A stretch of 6,200 nucleotides of DNA from Euzebyaceae bacterium (GCA_013698135.1 JACCVM010000111.1:1-6200), one strand, 5' to 3'; counted from the stretch's first letter, positions 1-5,836 are shown. Made by a program: numbers and translations. Notes: generated from the sequence alone by a model not told the origin.

Positions 1-71
1 ACCAGAAGCTGGTCGCGCAGGCGGTCAAGAACGCCCGCGAGATGGCGCTGCTGCCCTACACCACTCGCTGA
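1..71 (+). CDS. rpsR: 30S ribosomal protein S18, C-terminal end (partial)
   Basis: The window opens inside an ORF whose last 22 residues read QKLVAQAVKNAREMALLPYT followed by TR and a TGA stop at 69-71. The pattern 'Q-L-AIK-AR-MALLPYT' is the characteristic C-terminal helix and tail of ribosomal protein S18, which binds S6 and 16S rRNA on the platform of the small subunit. The 5' part lies outside the window. The stop is only 15 nt before the rplI start, and the order rpsR-rplI is the usual bacterial arrangement (commonly rpsF-ssb-rpsR-rplI), so the two are almost certainly co-transcribed. Identification rests on a short tail plus strong synteny. Confidence 0.9.
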   Translation, partial: QKLVAQAVKNAREMALLPYTTR

Positions 72-86
72 CCCTAGGAACGGCTC

Positions 87-536
87 GTGAAGGTCATCCT
101 CAAGCAGGACGTCGACAACCTCGGCGGCGCCGGTGACGTCGTGGACGTCGCCGACGGCTACGGCAACAACTACCTGATGCCTCGCAATCTGGCGATGCGC
201 GCCACGCGTGGGGCGCTGGCCGACGCCGACGCCATCCGAGCCGCCCGTGGCAAGCGCGAAGCCCGCAGCCTCGGGGAGGCGCAGGAGCTCAAGGCCCGCC
301 TGGAGGCTAAGCAGGTGTCGATACCCGCCAAGGCCGGCGAGGACGGCACGCTGTACGGGTCGGTCGGAAACAGTGCGGTGGCCGCTGCGGCCAACCAGCA
401 GCTCGGCGTGCCGATCGACCGCCGACGCATCCCGCTGGAGCGACCCTTCAAGCAACTCGGTGAGCACGAGGTGCAGGTCCGCATCCACCCTGAGCTGACC
501 GCCACCCTTCGCGTGGCGATCGTCCGCGGCACCTAA
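87..536 (+). CDS. rplI: 50S ribosomal protein L9
   Basis: This encodes a 149-residue protein of normal length for L9, the elongated two-domain large-subunit protein that binds 23S rRNA near the L1 stalk base. Residues 1-40 form the N-terminal rRNA-binding domain, with the family signature MKVILKQDV, the glycine-rich GYGNNYLMPR (24-33) and N34-L35-A36. Residues 41-75 are a charged helix matching the long connecting helix. Residues 76-149 form the C-terminal domain (DGTLYGSV at 86-93, IHPEL at 133-137). The start is a GTG with AGGAA at 76-80, 6 nt upstream. No other start keeps the conserved MKVIL beginning. It is co-transcribed with rpsR upstream and closed by a strong hairpin terminator 19 nt after the stop. 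Nothing is unusual. Confidence 0.98.
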   Translation: MKVILKQDVDNLGGAGDVVDVADGYGNNYLMPRNLAMRATRGALADADAIRAARGKREARSLGEAQELKARLEAKQVSIPAKAGEDGTLYGSVGNSAVAAAANQQLGVPIDRRRIPLERPFKQLGEHEVQVRIHPELTATLRVAIVRGT

Positions 537-554
537 CCTCTCCCCGCTGACACC

Positions 555-592
555 CGACCCCCCGCCGAGCTCTCGGCGGGGGGTCGTTCGTT
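555..592 (+). terminator. Strong GC-rich hairpin terminator of the rpsR-rplI operon
   Basis: Bases 555-569 pair perfectly with 572-586, giving up to 15 bp (CGACCCCCCGCCGAG against its complement). The loop is tiny, effectively 4 nt (GCTC) if the closing pair opens. It is followed by the short T-rich tail TTCGTT (587-592). It starts 18 nt after the rplI stop and separates the ribosomal operon from dnaB. The tail is weaker than in an E. coli terminator, which is normal in high-GC genomes. Confidence 0.92.
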
Positions 593-716
593 GGCCTCCC
601 CGCACCCGCTCATCACCGCCGGGTGGCACGCGCATCAACCACTGACCGTGTGTATCTGGCCGCGCCCGCGACGGTGGGCGCACACGATCGGCGTACGTCG
701 CGGGTTTCCGTCACCC

Positions 717-837
717 TTACCCACAGCGTGCCCACAGCCGACGAGCGAAGACAGGGCCGCCGCGCGCCCGAGCCACGGCATCGCGTCGTCGCGACGCACA
801 GCTGTGGACCACCTTCTCCACGGATCTCGAATCCACG
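717..837. promoter_or_regulatory. Cluster of DnaA-box-like nonamers upstream of dnaB
   Basis: Three sites differ by one base from the actinobacterial DnaA box (YYVTCCACA; E. coli form TTATCCACA): TTACCCACA at 717-725 (+), TGGTCCACA on the minus strand at 803-811, and TTCTCCACG at 814-822 (+). The last two face each other with only 2 nt between them. Two weaker relatives are GTGCCCACA at 729-737 and GAATCCACG at 829-837. None is a perfect consensus box. The cluster sits upstream of a candidate -10 (860-865) for dnaB, the helicase loaded at oriC through DnaA. A regulatory role is inference; chance similarity in GC-rich DNA remains possible. Confidence 0.4.
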
Positions 838-859
838 TGCGGTTGTCTCACCCCCTCCG

Positions 860-865
860 TACGGT
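860..865 (+). promoter_or_regulatory. Candidate -10 element for dnaB
   Basis: TACGGT matches the TANNNT form of actinobacterial housekeeping -10 elements and lies 61 nt before the dnaB GTG, implying a leader of about 55 nt. No good -35 stands 16-19 nt upstream; TTGTCT at 843-848 is too close. The same hexamer occurs at 5904-5909. Confidence 0.35.
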
Positions 866-926
866 CACCCCAGGCGTCGCAGCGCTCGCCCGCTGGGGCT
901 ATCAGCGGTGACGGCAGGAGACAACG

Positions 927-2339
927 GTGATTCCCGAGGTGCAGCAGGCAGCGGTGCGAACGCTCCCGGCTGCGGCAAAGTCGCGCGGTTTCGACCGGGT
1001 GCCGCCGCACAACCTCGACGCGGAGGTCAGCGTGCTCGGCTCGATGCTGCTGTCGCGCGACGCCATCGCCGAGGTCAGCGAGCTGGTCGGCCCCGAGGAC
1101 TTCTACCGCGGGGCCCACCGCACGATGTTCGAGGCAGCGCGCAACCTGTACGACCGGGGTGAGCCGGTCGACCCCGTGACGTTGGCCGACGAGCTGGAAG
1201 GACGCGGCACGCTGGCAGATGTCGGCGGGGTCGTCGGCATCGACGAGATCGTGCGCCGGGTCCCGGTAGCCGCCAACGGCCTGTACTACGCACGCATCGT
1301 CGCCGACCAGGCCCTGCGTCGGAGGCTGATCGAAGCGGGCACCCAGATCGCCGGTCTCGGCTACGAGCCCGAGCGGGGGGTCGCCGAGGCGGTCGATACC
1401 GCCGAGCAGGTCATCTATGGCGTCGCCCAGCGCGGGAACATGGGCGACTTCGTGTCGATGAAGCAGCTGGTGACGGCGAGCTTCGAGCTCATCGAGAAGC
1501 TGCACGAGAACAACTCGTCCATCACCGGGCTGGAGACCGGGTTCAAGGACTTCGACCTGCTGACCGCCGGGTTGCAGCCGTCGAATCTCGTGATCATCGC
1601 TGCTCGACCCGCGATGGGAAAGTCCACGCTGGTCACCAACTTGGCCACGCATGTCGCGGTCGAGTCGCGCCAACCCGTCGTGATGTTCTCGTTGGAGATG
1701 TCGCAGATGGAACTGATACAGCGCATCCTGGCTGCGGAGGCTCGCATCCCCTCCGACCGTCTGCGCACCGGTCGCCTGGAGGAGCCGGACTGGCCGAAGC
1801 TGTCACAGGCCATGGGCCGCTTGGCTGAGGCGCCGCTGTACATCGACGACACCCCAGGCATCAACCTGATGGAGATCCGGTCCAAGTGTCGCCGGCTCAA
1901 GCAGAAGCATGGCCTCAGCCTGGTCATCATCGACTACCTGCAGCTGATGCAGTCGCACCGTCGGATCGAGAATCGGGTGCAGGAGGTCTCCGAGCTCAGC
2001 CGAGGCCTGAAAATCCTCGCCAAGGAGCTGGACCTCCCAGTCATCGCCCTGTCGCAGCTGTCGCGCAAGCCCGAGGACCGAGCTCGGGACGATCGCCGAC
2101 CGCAGCTGGCCGACCTGCGCGAGAGCGGCTCCATCGAGCAGGACGCTGATCTGGTGGCGTTCATCTACCGCGACGAGGTCTACGACCCCGAGTCCGCGCA
2201 CAAGGGGGAGGCCGAGCTCATCGTCTCCAAGCACCGCAACGGCCGGCTGGACACCGTGCGGTTGTCGTTCATCGGGCAGCACTCGCGCTTCGTCAACATG
2301 GCGCGCGGACCGATTGGCGGGCGAGGCGGGCCGCTGTAG
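927..2339 (+). CDS. dnaB: Replicative DNA helicase DnaB
   Basis: This is a 470-residue hexameric replicative helicase that unwinds DNA 5'-3' at the fork and works with primase. Residues 25-130 are the N-terminal DnaB domain (PPHNLDAEVSVLGSML at 26-41), followed by a linker and the RecA-like motor from about 195. Visible motor motifs are Walker A ARPAMGKST (226-234, K232), E257 in FSLEM, Walker B LVIIDYLQL (332-340, D336), ALSQLSR (374-380, sensor Q377), DLRESGSIEQDAD (396-408) and SKHRNGR (434-440, candidate arginine finger). The start is a GTG with AGGAG at 916-920, 6 nt upstream. It lies downstream of rplI, as is common, but a terminator and 390 nt separate them, so it needs its own promoter. 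The ESG/SIEQ junction and the P-loop, which host inteins in some DnaB proteins, are uninterrupted here. Confidence 0.98.
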   Translation: MIPEVQQAAVRTLPAAAKSRGFDRVPPHNLDAEVSVLGSMLLSRDAIAEVSELVGPEDFYRGAHRTMFEAARNLYDRGEPVDPVTLADELEGRGTLADVGGVVGIDEIVRRVPVAANGLYYARIVADQALRRRLIEAGTQIAGLGYEPERGVAEAVDTAEQVIYGVAQRGNMGDFVSMKQLVTASFELIEKLHENNSSITGLETGFKDFDLLTAGLQPSNLVIIAARPAMGKSTLVTNLATHVAVESRQPVVMFSLEMSQMELIQRILAAEARIPSDRLRTGRLEEPDWPKLSQAMGRLAEAPLYIDDTPGINLMEIRSKCRRLKQKHGLSLVIIDYLQLMQSHRRIENRVQEVSELSRGLKILAKELDLPVIALSQLSRKPEDRARDDRRPQLADLRESGSIEQDADLVAFIYRDEVYDPESAHKGEAELIVSKHRNGRLDTVRLSFIGQHSRFVNMARGPIGGRGGPL

Positions 2340-2400
2340 TTGCGGTGGAACTCCTGGCGTCACGGCGGCGTCGAAGCCAACGAACCGCAGCCGCTCGACC

Positions 2401-2407
2401 GAGGAAG
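2401..2407 (+). promoter_or_regulatory. Ribosome binding site fixing the DUF4349 lipoprotein start
   Basis: GAGGAAG ends 5 nt before the ATG at 2413. The open frame extends upstream to 2314 inside dnaB, but only the ATG at 2413 has this site, and it places a lipoprotein signal peptide exactly at the N-terminus. Confidence 0.85.
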
Positions 2408-2412
2408 ACCCC

Positions 2413-3336
2413 ATGAACCGCTTGCCTGTCGCCTGGTTGTGCCTCGTCCTCGTGTTGGCGGCGGGGTGCAGCGGCGGAGGAAGCAGCGGAGGTAGCGCGG
2501 CGCTGGAGGAACAGGCCGCAGGCGGGGCGGAGGCGGGAGTGGCTGAGGAAGATCGAGCGCAGGACAGCGCGGCGGGTAGCGCCGCCGACGAGGTCGCCGA
2601 GATCTCAGGCAGCGGCAAGGTCTGGCAGGCGCTGCCGGTGGCCTCGACCGGCGAGCGGGTCATCAAGGACGGCACCATCGTGTTGGAAATCGGGGAGGGC
2701 ACCTTCGACACCGCCTTCGCCGAGGTGGTGCGCGCCAGCGACCGGCTGGGCGGCACGGTCGTGGCCACCACCACCGACAACAGCGTGGATGGCCCTCCAG
2801 CCGGCACCGTGACGGTGCGGGTGCCCGCTGACCAGTACGAGCAGCTGCTGATCTCGATGCGTGACTTCGGCATCGTGCGCAACCGGCGCATCAGCTCCGA
2901 AGACGTGTCCACCGAGTACGTCGATCTGCAGTCGCGGCTGCGCCAGCAGGAGGCGCAGGAACGCTTCTACCTGGGGCTGTTGACCGAGGCACGCGACGTC
3001 GAGGACGCCATCGCGATCCAGCAGCAGCTGCAGGGACTGCAGTCCGACATCGAGCGCATCAAAGGCCGGCTGCAGTTCATCGACGATCGCACGACCTTCT
3101 CCACCCTGACCGTCGAGCTGTACGAGCCGGGCGGGATTCCCGTGACCGAGCCACCGTCCGGGCCGAGCCTGGCCGCCGCCTGGCTGCAGGCGCGAGAGGC
3201 GTTCGTGACGGTGATCGGCGCGCTGCTGGTGACCACCGTGGCGCTGCTGCCGCTGCTGCTCATCGCCGCCGCTGGTTGGGGCGCGTGGCGCTGGTCACGG
3301 CGGCACCCGACGACCCTCAGCGTTCATCAGGAGTGA
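2413..3336 (+). CDS. DUF4349 domain-containing lipoprotein
   Basis: This is a 307-residue predicted envelope lipoprotein of unknown function. Residues 1-18 are a signal peptide ending in the lipobox LAAGC (15-19), so Cys19 would be lipidated and the protein held on the outer face of the membrane. Residues 20-80 are a low-complexity Gly/Ser/Ala/Glu linker. Residues 81-240 match the DUF4349 pattern: ERVIKDGTIVLEIG, then GGTVVATTTDN, VRVPADQYEQLL, the STEYVDLQSRL segment, and a long Gln/Arg-rich probable coiled coil (about 168-224) before the closing strand TTFSTLTVELYEP. Residues 264-288 are a hydrophobic membrane helix, followed by a short basic cytoplasmic tail. A lipid anchor plus a C-terminal helix is usual for this family. 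The gene follows dnaB by 73 nt without an obvious promoter, so read-through is possible. The family assignment is from memory of its motifs. Confidence 0.88.
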   Translation: MNRLPVAWLCLVLVLAAGCSGGGSSGGSAALEEQAAGGAEAGVAEEDRAQDSAAGSAADEVAEISGSGKVWQALPVASTGERVIKDGTIVLEIGEGTFDTAFAEVVRASDRLGGTVVATTTDNSVDGPPAGTVTVRVPADQYEQLLISMRDFGIVRNRRISSEDVSTEYVDLQSRLRQQEAQERFYLGLLTEARDVEDAIAIQQQLQGLQSDIERIKGRLQFIDDRTTFSTLTVELYEPGGIPVTEPPSGPSLAAAWLQAREAFVTVIGALLVTTVALLPLLLIAAAGWGAWRWSRRHPTTLSVHQE

Positions 3337-3362
3337 GCCAGGACTGAGGCGGATCCCCTGCA

Positions 3363-3370
3363 TCACGTGA
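3363..3370. repeat. Perfect 8-bp palindrome TCACGTGA in the oxidoreductase promoter
   Basis: TCACGTGA is self-complementary and ends 4 nt before the candidate -10 (3375-3380), so it lies in the spacer of the putative promoter, where a bound regulator could block RNA polymerase. It is short and does not extend beyond 8 bp. An operator role is inference only. Confidence 0.3.
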
Positions 3371-3374
3371 GCCG

Positions 3375-3380
3375 TAGGAT
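3375..3380 (+). promoter_or_regulatory. Leaderless-type -10 element for the PPOX oxidoreductase
   Basis: TAGGAT fits TANNNT and lies exactly 6 nt before the ATG at 3387, the spacing expected when transcription starts at the A of the start codon. The AGGA inside it could also serve as a weak ribosome site, so leadered translation is not excluded. A nearly identical block stands before an ATG at 5916. Confidence 0.5.
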
Positions 3381-3386
3381 GCGCCG

Positions 3387-3848
3387 ATGAGCACCGCACG
3401 CGCCGACCGGGTCGACCTCGGCGACCTGCTGGGCTTCATCACGCCGCGGCACAAGGCGATCCTGACCACCGTTCGCAGCGACGGGCGCCCGCAGCTATCG
3501 CCCGTCGCCATGGGTGTTGACGACCATGGCCGTATCGTCGTGTCGACCTACCCGGAGCGGGCCAAGACCGCCAACACCCGCAAGGACGCACGAGTATCGG
3601 TGTGCGTGCTGTCCGACGACTGGGATGGTGCCTGGGTGCAGGTCGACGGGCAGGCCCAGGTGCTCGACATGCCCGAGGCGCTCGAGCCCCTGGTCAGCTA
3701 CTACCGATCCATCTCCGGCGAGCATCCGGACTGGGACGACTACCGCCAGGCCATGCAGCGCCAGGACAAGAGCCTGATCAGGGTGACCATCGAGCGCTGG
3801 GGCCCGATCGCGACGGGGGGCTTTCCCCCGCGCCTGACGCAACGCTAG
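3387..3848 (+). CDS. PPOX-class, probably F420-dependent oxidoreductase
   Basis: This is a 153-residue single-domain protein of the pyridoxamine-5'-phosphate-oxidase-like split-barrel fold. It resembles the small actinobacterial F420-binding enzymes of the Rv1155/FDOR-B type, which act as cytosolic dimers and use reduced F420 rather than FMN to reduce various substrates. Visible family features are HKAILTTVRSDGRPQLSPV-like strands (22-40), the cofactor-phosphate segment STYPERAKTANTRKDARVSV (53-72, with R58, K60 and R65), WVQVDGQAQV (83-92) and the closing strand IRVTIERWGP (131-140). The ATG at 3387 has a weak AGGA 7 nt upstream and a -10 positioned for a leaderless transcript. Its stop directly abuts the stop of the convergent gene. 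F420 as cofactor is inferred from family resemblance; FMN or a heme-type ligand remains possible, and the substrate is unknown. Confidence 0.88.
   Translation: MSTARADRVDLGDLLGFITPRHKAILTTVRSDGRPQLSPVAMGVDDHGRIVVSTYPERAKTANTRKDARVSVCVLSDDWDGAWVQVDGQAQVLDMPEALEPLVSYYRSISGEHPDWDDYRQAMQRQDKSLIRVTIERWGPIATGGFPPRLTQR
3810..3833. terminator. Hairpin at the convergent gene ends, possible bidirectional terminator
   Basis: CGGGGG (3814-3819) pairs with CCCCCG (3825-3830) around a GCTTT loop. Across a single bulged A (3813), GCG (3810-3812) also pairs with CGC (3831-3833), giving 9 bp. It lies in the last codons of the oxidoreductase gene and 16 nt beyond the stop of the minus-strand membrane protein gene, so it could end that transcript. 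There is no T-run on either side, and the coding role alone may explain it. Confidence 0.35.
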
Positions 3849-4313
3849 CTACAGCGTCGGCTTGAAGACCATCGCCCATACCACCGAGAGCAGGATCAGC
3901 ACGTTGATCGCGTTGAAGGTGCGCAGCCGCGCCTGCAGGGCCGCGATCCGTGCGGTGTCTGGGTCGTCGCTCTCGCCCAGCTCGGCCAGCTGACTTCCCA
4001 ACCTTGACAGCAGGCCGCCGCCGAGGCCCATGGACACCACGATGCCGAGGAAGCCGTAGGCGATCCACAGCTCATTGAAGCCGAGCCTGCCCACCACGAC
4101 CATCACGATCCCGGCCACGAGGGTGATCACCGCGGCCGGCCCCACCACCGACCGCCCGTAGAAGGCGGCTTGGCGGCCGAGTGCAGCGGTTGCTGCGGCA
4201 CCCTCTTGTCGAGCCAGGCGCGCCGGGATCACCGTAAGGGCGATGAGGCCGCCGACCCAGACGATGACGGCGGCGACGTGCAGGAACTTGAACAGGTTGT
4301 AGGTCGTGTACAC
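3849..4313 (-). CDS. DUF2269/CopD-like small integral membrane protein
   Basis: This is a 154-residue membrane protein with four predicted helices: about 7-29 (FKFLHVAAVIVWVGGLIALTV region), 56-76, 82-102 and 134-152. A charged loop (105-133) precedes the last helix. The first helix motif K-F-L-H-V...W-V-G-G, with His12, is typical of the DUF2269 and CopD-like families, whose conserved histidine has been suggested as a heme or metal ligand. The function is not established. I chose the GTG at 4313 because GGAGG (4319-4323) lies 5 nt upstream and the protein then starts right before helix 1. An upstream in-frame TTG at 4358 has no ribosome site. The gene follows the helicase on the same strand after 93 nt and meets the oxidoreductase gene tail to tail with no base between the stops. 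Confidence 0.85.
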   Translation of the reverse strand: MYTTYNLFKFLHVAAVIVWVGGLIALTVIPARLARQEGAAATAALGRQAAFYGRSVVGPAAVITLVAGIVMVVVGRLGFNELWIAYGFLGIVVSMGLGGGLLSRLGSQLAELGESDDPDTARIAALQARLRTFNAINVLILLSVVWAMVFKPTL

Positions 4314-4318
4314 CGCAC

Positions 4319-4323
4319 CCTCC
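4319..4323 (-). promoter_or_regulatory. Ribosome binding site choosing the GTG start of the DUF2269 gene
   Basis: On the minus strand GGAGG stands 5 nt before GTG (4313-4311). No comparable site precedes the longer alternative at 4358. Confidence 0.8.
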
Positions 4324-4373
4324 AGATCCGCCCACCCAGTGTGGCCGACGGTGCTCAACGCAACGCTGCCGCG

Positions 4374-4379
4374 ACGCTA
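4374..4379 (-). promoter_or_regulatory. Candidate -10 for the DUF2269 gene
   Basis: The minus strand reads TAGCGT, a TANNNT match, in the 93-nt gap between the helicase stop and the membrane protein start. It would give a leader of about 53 nt. There is no clear -35, so co-transcription with the helicase is equally plausible; no strong terminator is visible in the gap. Confidence 0.25.
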
Positions 4380-4406
4380 CCACCGTCCTACCGGGCTACG
4401 GCGAGG

Positions 4407-5645
4407 CTATCGGCGCCCGTGCGCCGCGGGCCGGCGGCGTTGGCTGCTTGGCTTACGTGCCGGCTTGACGCTGGTGTGCGGGCGTTGCGGCAGCCGCGTC
4501 ACGATCGGCTTGGGCGGTGAGGTCGTCGGCAGCTGCTCGAGCGCCACCCGGTCCACCCCGCTGGGCATCGACAGCTCGTGCTGCAAGCTCTTGACGTCGC
4601 GGACCTTATCCGGCGGTACCAGAGTCAGCACCAGGCCCTTGGCTCCCGCACGCCCGGTCCGTCCCGAGCGGTGCAGGTAGTCCTTGCCCGTCGCCGGGGG
4701 GTCGAAGTGGACCACCACTCCGACGTTGTCGACGTGGATACCCCTGGCGGCCACGTCGGTGGCCACCAAGGCGTGCACGCGGCCCTCGGTGAAGTCGGCC
4801 AGTGCGCGGTCGCGCTGGTTCTGCGAGCGGTTGCCGTGGATAGCCACCGCTCCGACCCCGTCGCGCTGCAGCTGGCGGGCGACGCGGTCCGCGGCGTGCT
4901 TGGTCCTGGTGAACACGATGGCTGGCGCCACGCTGCGCACGACGTCGCCGGTGACGTGTACCCGCGCGGCGGCGTCGGTGTGCCAGAACAGGTGTTGGAC
5001 GTCGTTGCGCTCCTCGCTGGTCTGGGCCAGCTCGTAGCGAGCGGGGTCGCGCTGGTAGCGACGGATGAGCACGTCGACGTCACCGTCGAGCGTGGCGGAG
5101 AACAGCAACGTCTGCCGCGAACGCGAGGTGGCGTCGAGCAGGCGCTTGACCTCCGGCAGGAAGCCCATGTCAGCCATGCGGTCCGCCTCGTCGACGACGA
5201 CGAAATCGACGTCGCCCAGGTTGACGTCCCCGCGGCGGACCAGGTCGGCGAGCCGGCCGGGGCAGGCCACCGCGATGTCGATGCCCTGCCGCAGGCGACG
5301 CTGATCGCGGCTGATGGACATTCCGCCGTAGAAGGTCGCGACGCTACGGCCGAGCGGCTCCGCCAGCTGACGCAGCTCGGCGGACACCTGCGCCGCCAAC
5401 TCTCGGGTGGGCACCAGAACCAGACCGCGAGGGCGTCCAGGCCTTCCCTTGCCGACTCTGGCGACGAGCGGGATGGCGAAAGCGAGGGTCTTGCCGGATC
5501 CGGTGGGCGCGCGGCCGCACAGGTCGCGACCGGCCATCGCCTCGGCGATGGTCAGTGCCTGGATCGGGAAGGGGTTGATGACCCCGCGCCTGGCGAGGGG
5601 GCCGGCGATGCGCGCGGGCACGCCGAGGTCGTCGAAGGTGGTCAA
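4407..5645 (-). CDS. DEAD-box ATP-dependent RNA helicase
   Basis: This is a 412-residue RNA helicase that uses ATP to separate short RNA duplexes, with likely roles in ribosome assembly, mRNA decay or cold adaptation. All core motifs are present: Q motif NPFPIQ (24-29), motif I APTGSGKT (46-53), Ia PTREL (79-83), GG (107-108), Ib CPGR (128-131, where most relatives have TPGR), II DEAD (152-155), III SAT (183-185), IV IVFTRTK (243-249), V ATDVAARGIHV (295-305) and VI HRSGRTGRAG (325-334). After about 375 comes a Pro/Arg/Lys-rich basic tail, probably for RNA contact; there is no DbpA or CSD domain. The closest type is RhlE/DeaD-like. The start is a TTG with AGGAG (5654-5658) 8 nt upstream, placing MTTFDDLG before the Q motif. 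The frame stays open to 5807, but that extension has no start with a ribosome site. Confidence 0.95.
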   Translation of the reverse strand: MTTFDDLGVPARIAGPLARRGVINPFPIQALTIAEAMAGRDLCGRAPTGSGKTLAFAIPLVARVGKGRPGRPRGLVLVPTRELAAQVSAELRQLAEPLGRSVATFYGGMSISRDQRRLRQGIDIAVACPGRLADLVRRGDVNLGDVDFVVVDEADRMADMGFLPEVKRLLDATSRSRQTLLFSATLDGDVDVLIRRYQRDPARYELAQTSEERNDVQHLFWHTDAAARVHVTGDVVRSVAPAIVFTRTKHAADRVARQLQRDGVGAVAIHGNRSQNQRDRALADFTEGRVHALVATDVAARGIHVDNVGVVVHFDPPATGKDYLHRSGRTGRAGAKGLVLTLVPPDKVRDVKSLQHELSMPSGVDRVALEQLPTTSPPKPIVTRLPQRPHTSVKPARKPSSQRRRPAAHGRR

Positions 5646-5650
5646 AGCGG

Positions 5651-5701
5651 CTACTCCTGTTCGAGCTTGTGCTCGAAGATCGTTGGCGCGCGGGGGCGCA
5701 T
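5651..5701 (-). CDS. Possible 16-residue upstream ORF in the helicase leader
   Basis: On the minus strand an ATG at 5701 opens a frame reading MRPRAPTIFEHKLEQE and ends at TAG (5653-5651), 5 nt before the helicase TTG at 5645. Its last two codons (CAG GAG) contain the helicase ribosome site, and codons for F-E-H-K-L-E form the hairpin at 5660-5677. Ribosomes translating it would melt the hairpin and stop where the helicase is initiated, which suggests coupling. No purine-rich ribosome site precedes the ATG, and the peptide matches no family I recognise, so whether it is translated is uncertain. Confidence 0.35.
   Translation of the reverse strand: MRPRAPTIFEHKLEQE
5654..5658 (-). promoter_or_regulatory. 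Ribosome binding site choosing the TTG start of the helicase
   Basis: The minus strand reads AGGAG, 8 nt before TTG (5645-5643). It decides for the 412-residue product over longer in-frame versions. Confidence 0.8.
5660..5677 (-). promoter_or_regulatory. Leader hairpin directly adjoining the helicase ribosome site
   Basis: TTCGAGC (5660-5666) and GCTCGAA (5671-5677) form a perfect 7-bp stem with a 4-nt loop (ACAA in the helicase mRNA). Only one base separates it from AGGAG. A second, 5-bp hairpin, GGGCG/CGCCC (5702-5706 with 5711-5715), lies further upstream in the same leader. Structure beside the ribosome site could tune translation, for instance with temperature; this is inference. Confidence 0.45.
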
Positions 5702-5836
5702 GGGCGAACACGCCCGAAAACGAAGAGAGCGGCTCAAGCCACGTGGTCGAGTTCGGCGTCCGGGGGCGTCGCGGTGAAACGGTCGCCGCGCCGGTGCGCG
5801 CGTTCAACGGCGAGGATTGCCGACGCCGTTGTGGTC

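Larger units (their letters stand above)
593..926. other. Gene-free region between the rplI terminator and dnaB
   Basis: No convincing gene is visible in these 334 bases. Open frames crossing it have no family resemblance and no ribosome site, and the minus-strand one is an extension of a dnaB shadow. The first third contains a weak interrupted inverted repeat (CGTGTG at 647-652 with CACACG at 681-686; CGCCC at 663-667 with GGGCG at 676-680). The middle (717-837) holds DnaA-box-like nonamers, and the last part has a candidate -10 and the dnaB ribosome site (AGGAG 916-920). The region most likely carries the dnaB promoter and its control sites. A small RNA cannot be excluded. Confidence 0.6.

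Noticed and set aside
591..911. Possible 106-codon gene on the + strand between rplI and dnaB
   Set aside because: It starts in the tail of the terminator hairpin, lacks a ribosome site and has a composition rich in Pro, His, Trp and Arg without any known pattern.
717..1673. Minus-strand open frame of 318 codons covering the dnaB upstream region
   Set aside because: Most of it is antisense to dnaB. The part in the intergenic region has no start or domain of its own.
1602..2137. Intein in dnaB
   Set aside because: DnaB of some bacteria carries inteins at the P-loop or the ESG/SIEQ junction. Both are continuous here and the protein has the normal length.
2314..2412. N-terminal extension of 33 residues on the DUF4349 lipoprotein
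   Set aside because: It would overlap dnaB and bury the signal peptide. The ATG at 2413 has a strong ribosome site and starts a proper lipoprotein signal.
1803..2912. Minus-strand open frame of 369 codons across dnaB and the lipoprotein gene
   Set aside because: It runs antisense to two well-supported genes, shows no family motifs and has no ribosome site. It is a GC-driven artefact.
4578..5777. Long + strand open frame (399 codons) opposite the DEAD-box helicase
   Set aside because: The minus strand carries every helicase motif. The opposite frame is the usual GC-rich antisense shadow, with no recognisable family and low-complexity Val/Gly/Asp/Arg content.
5646..5807. N-terminal extension of 54 residues on the helicase
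   Set aside because: The extended frame would start at a TTG without a ribosome site. The TTG at 5645 has AGGAG 8 nt upstream and gives the standard distance to the Q motif.
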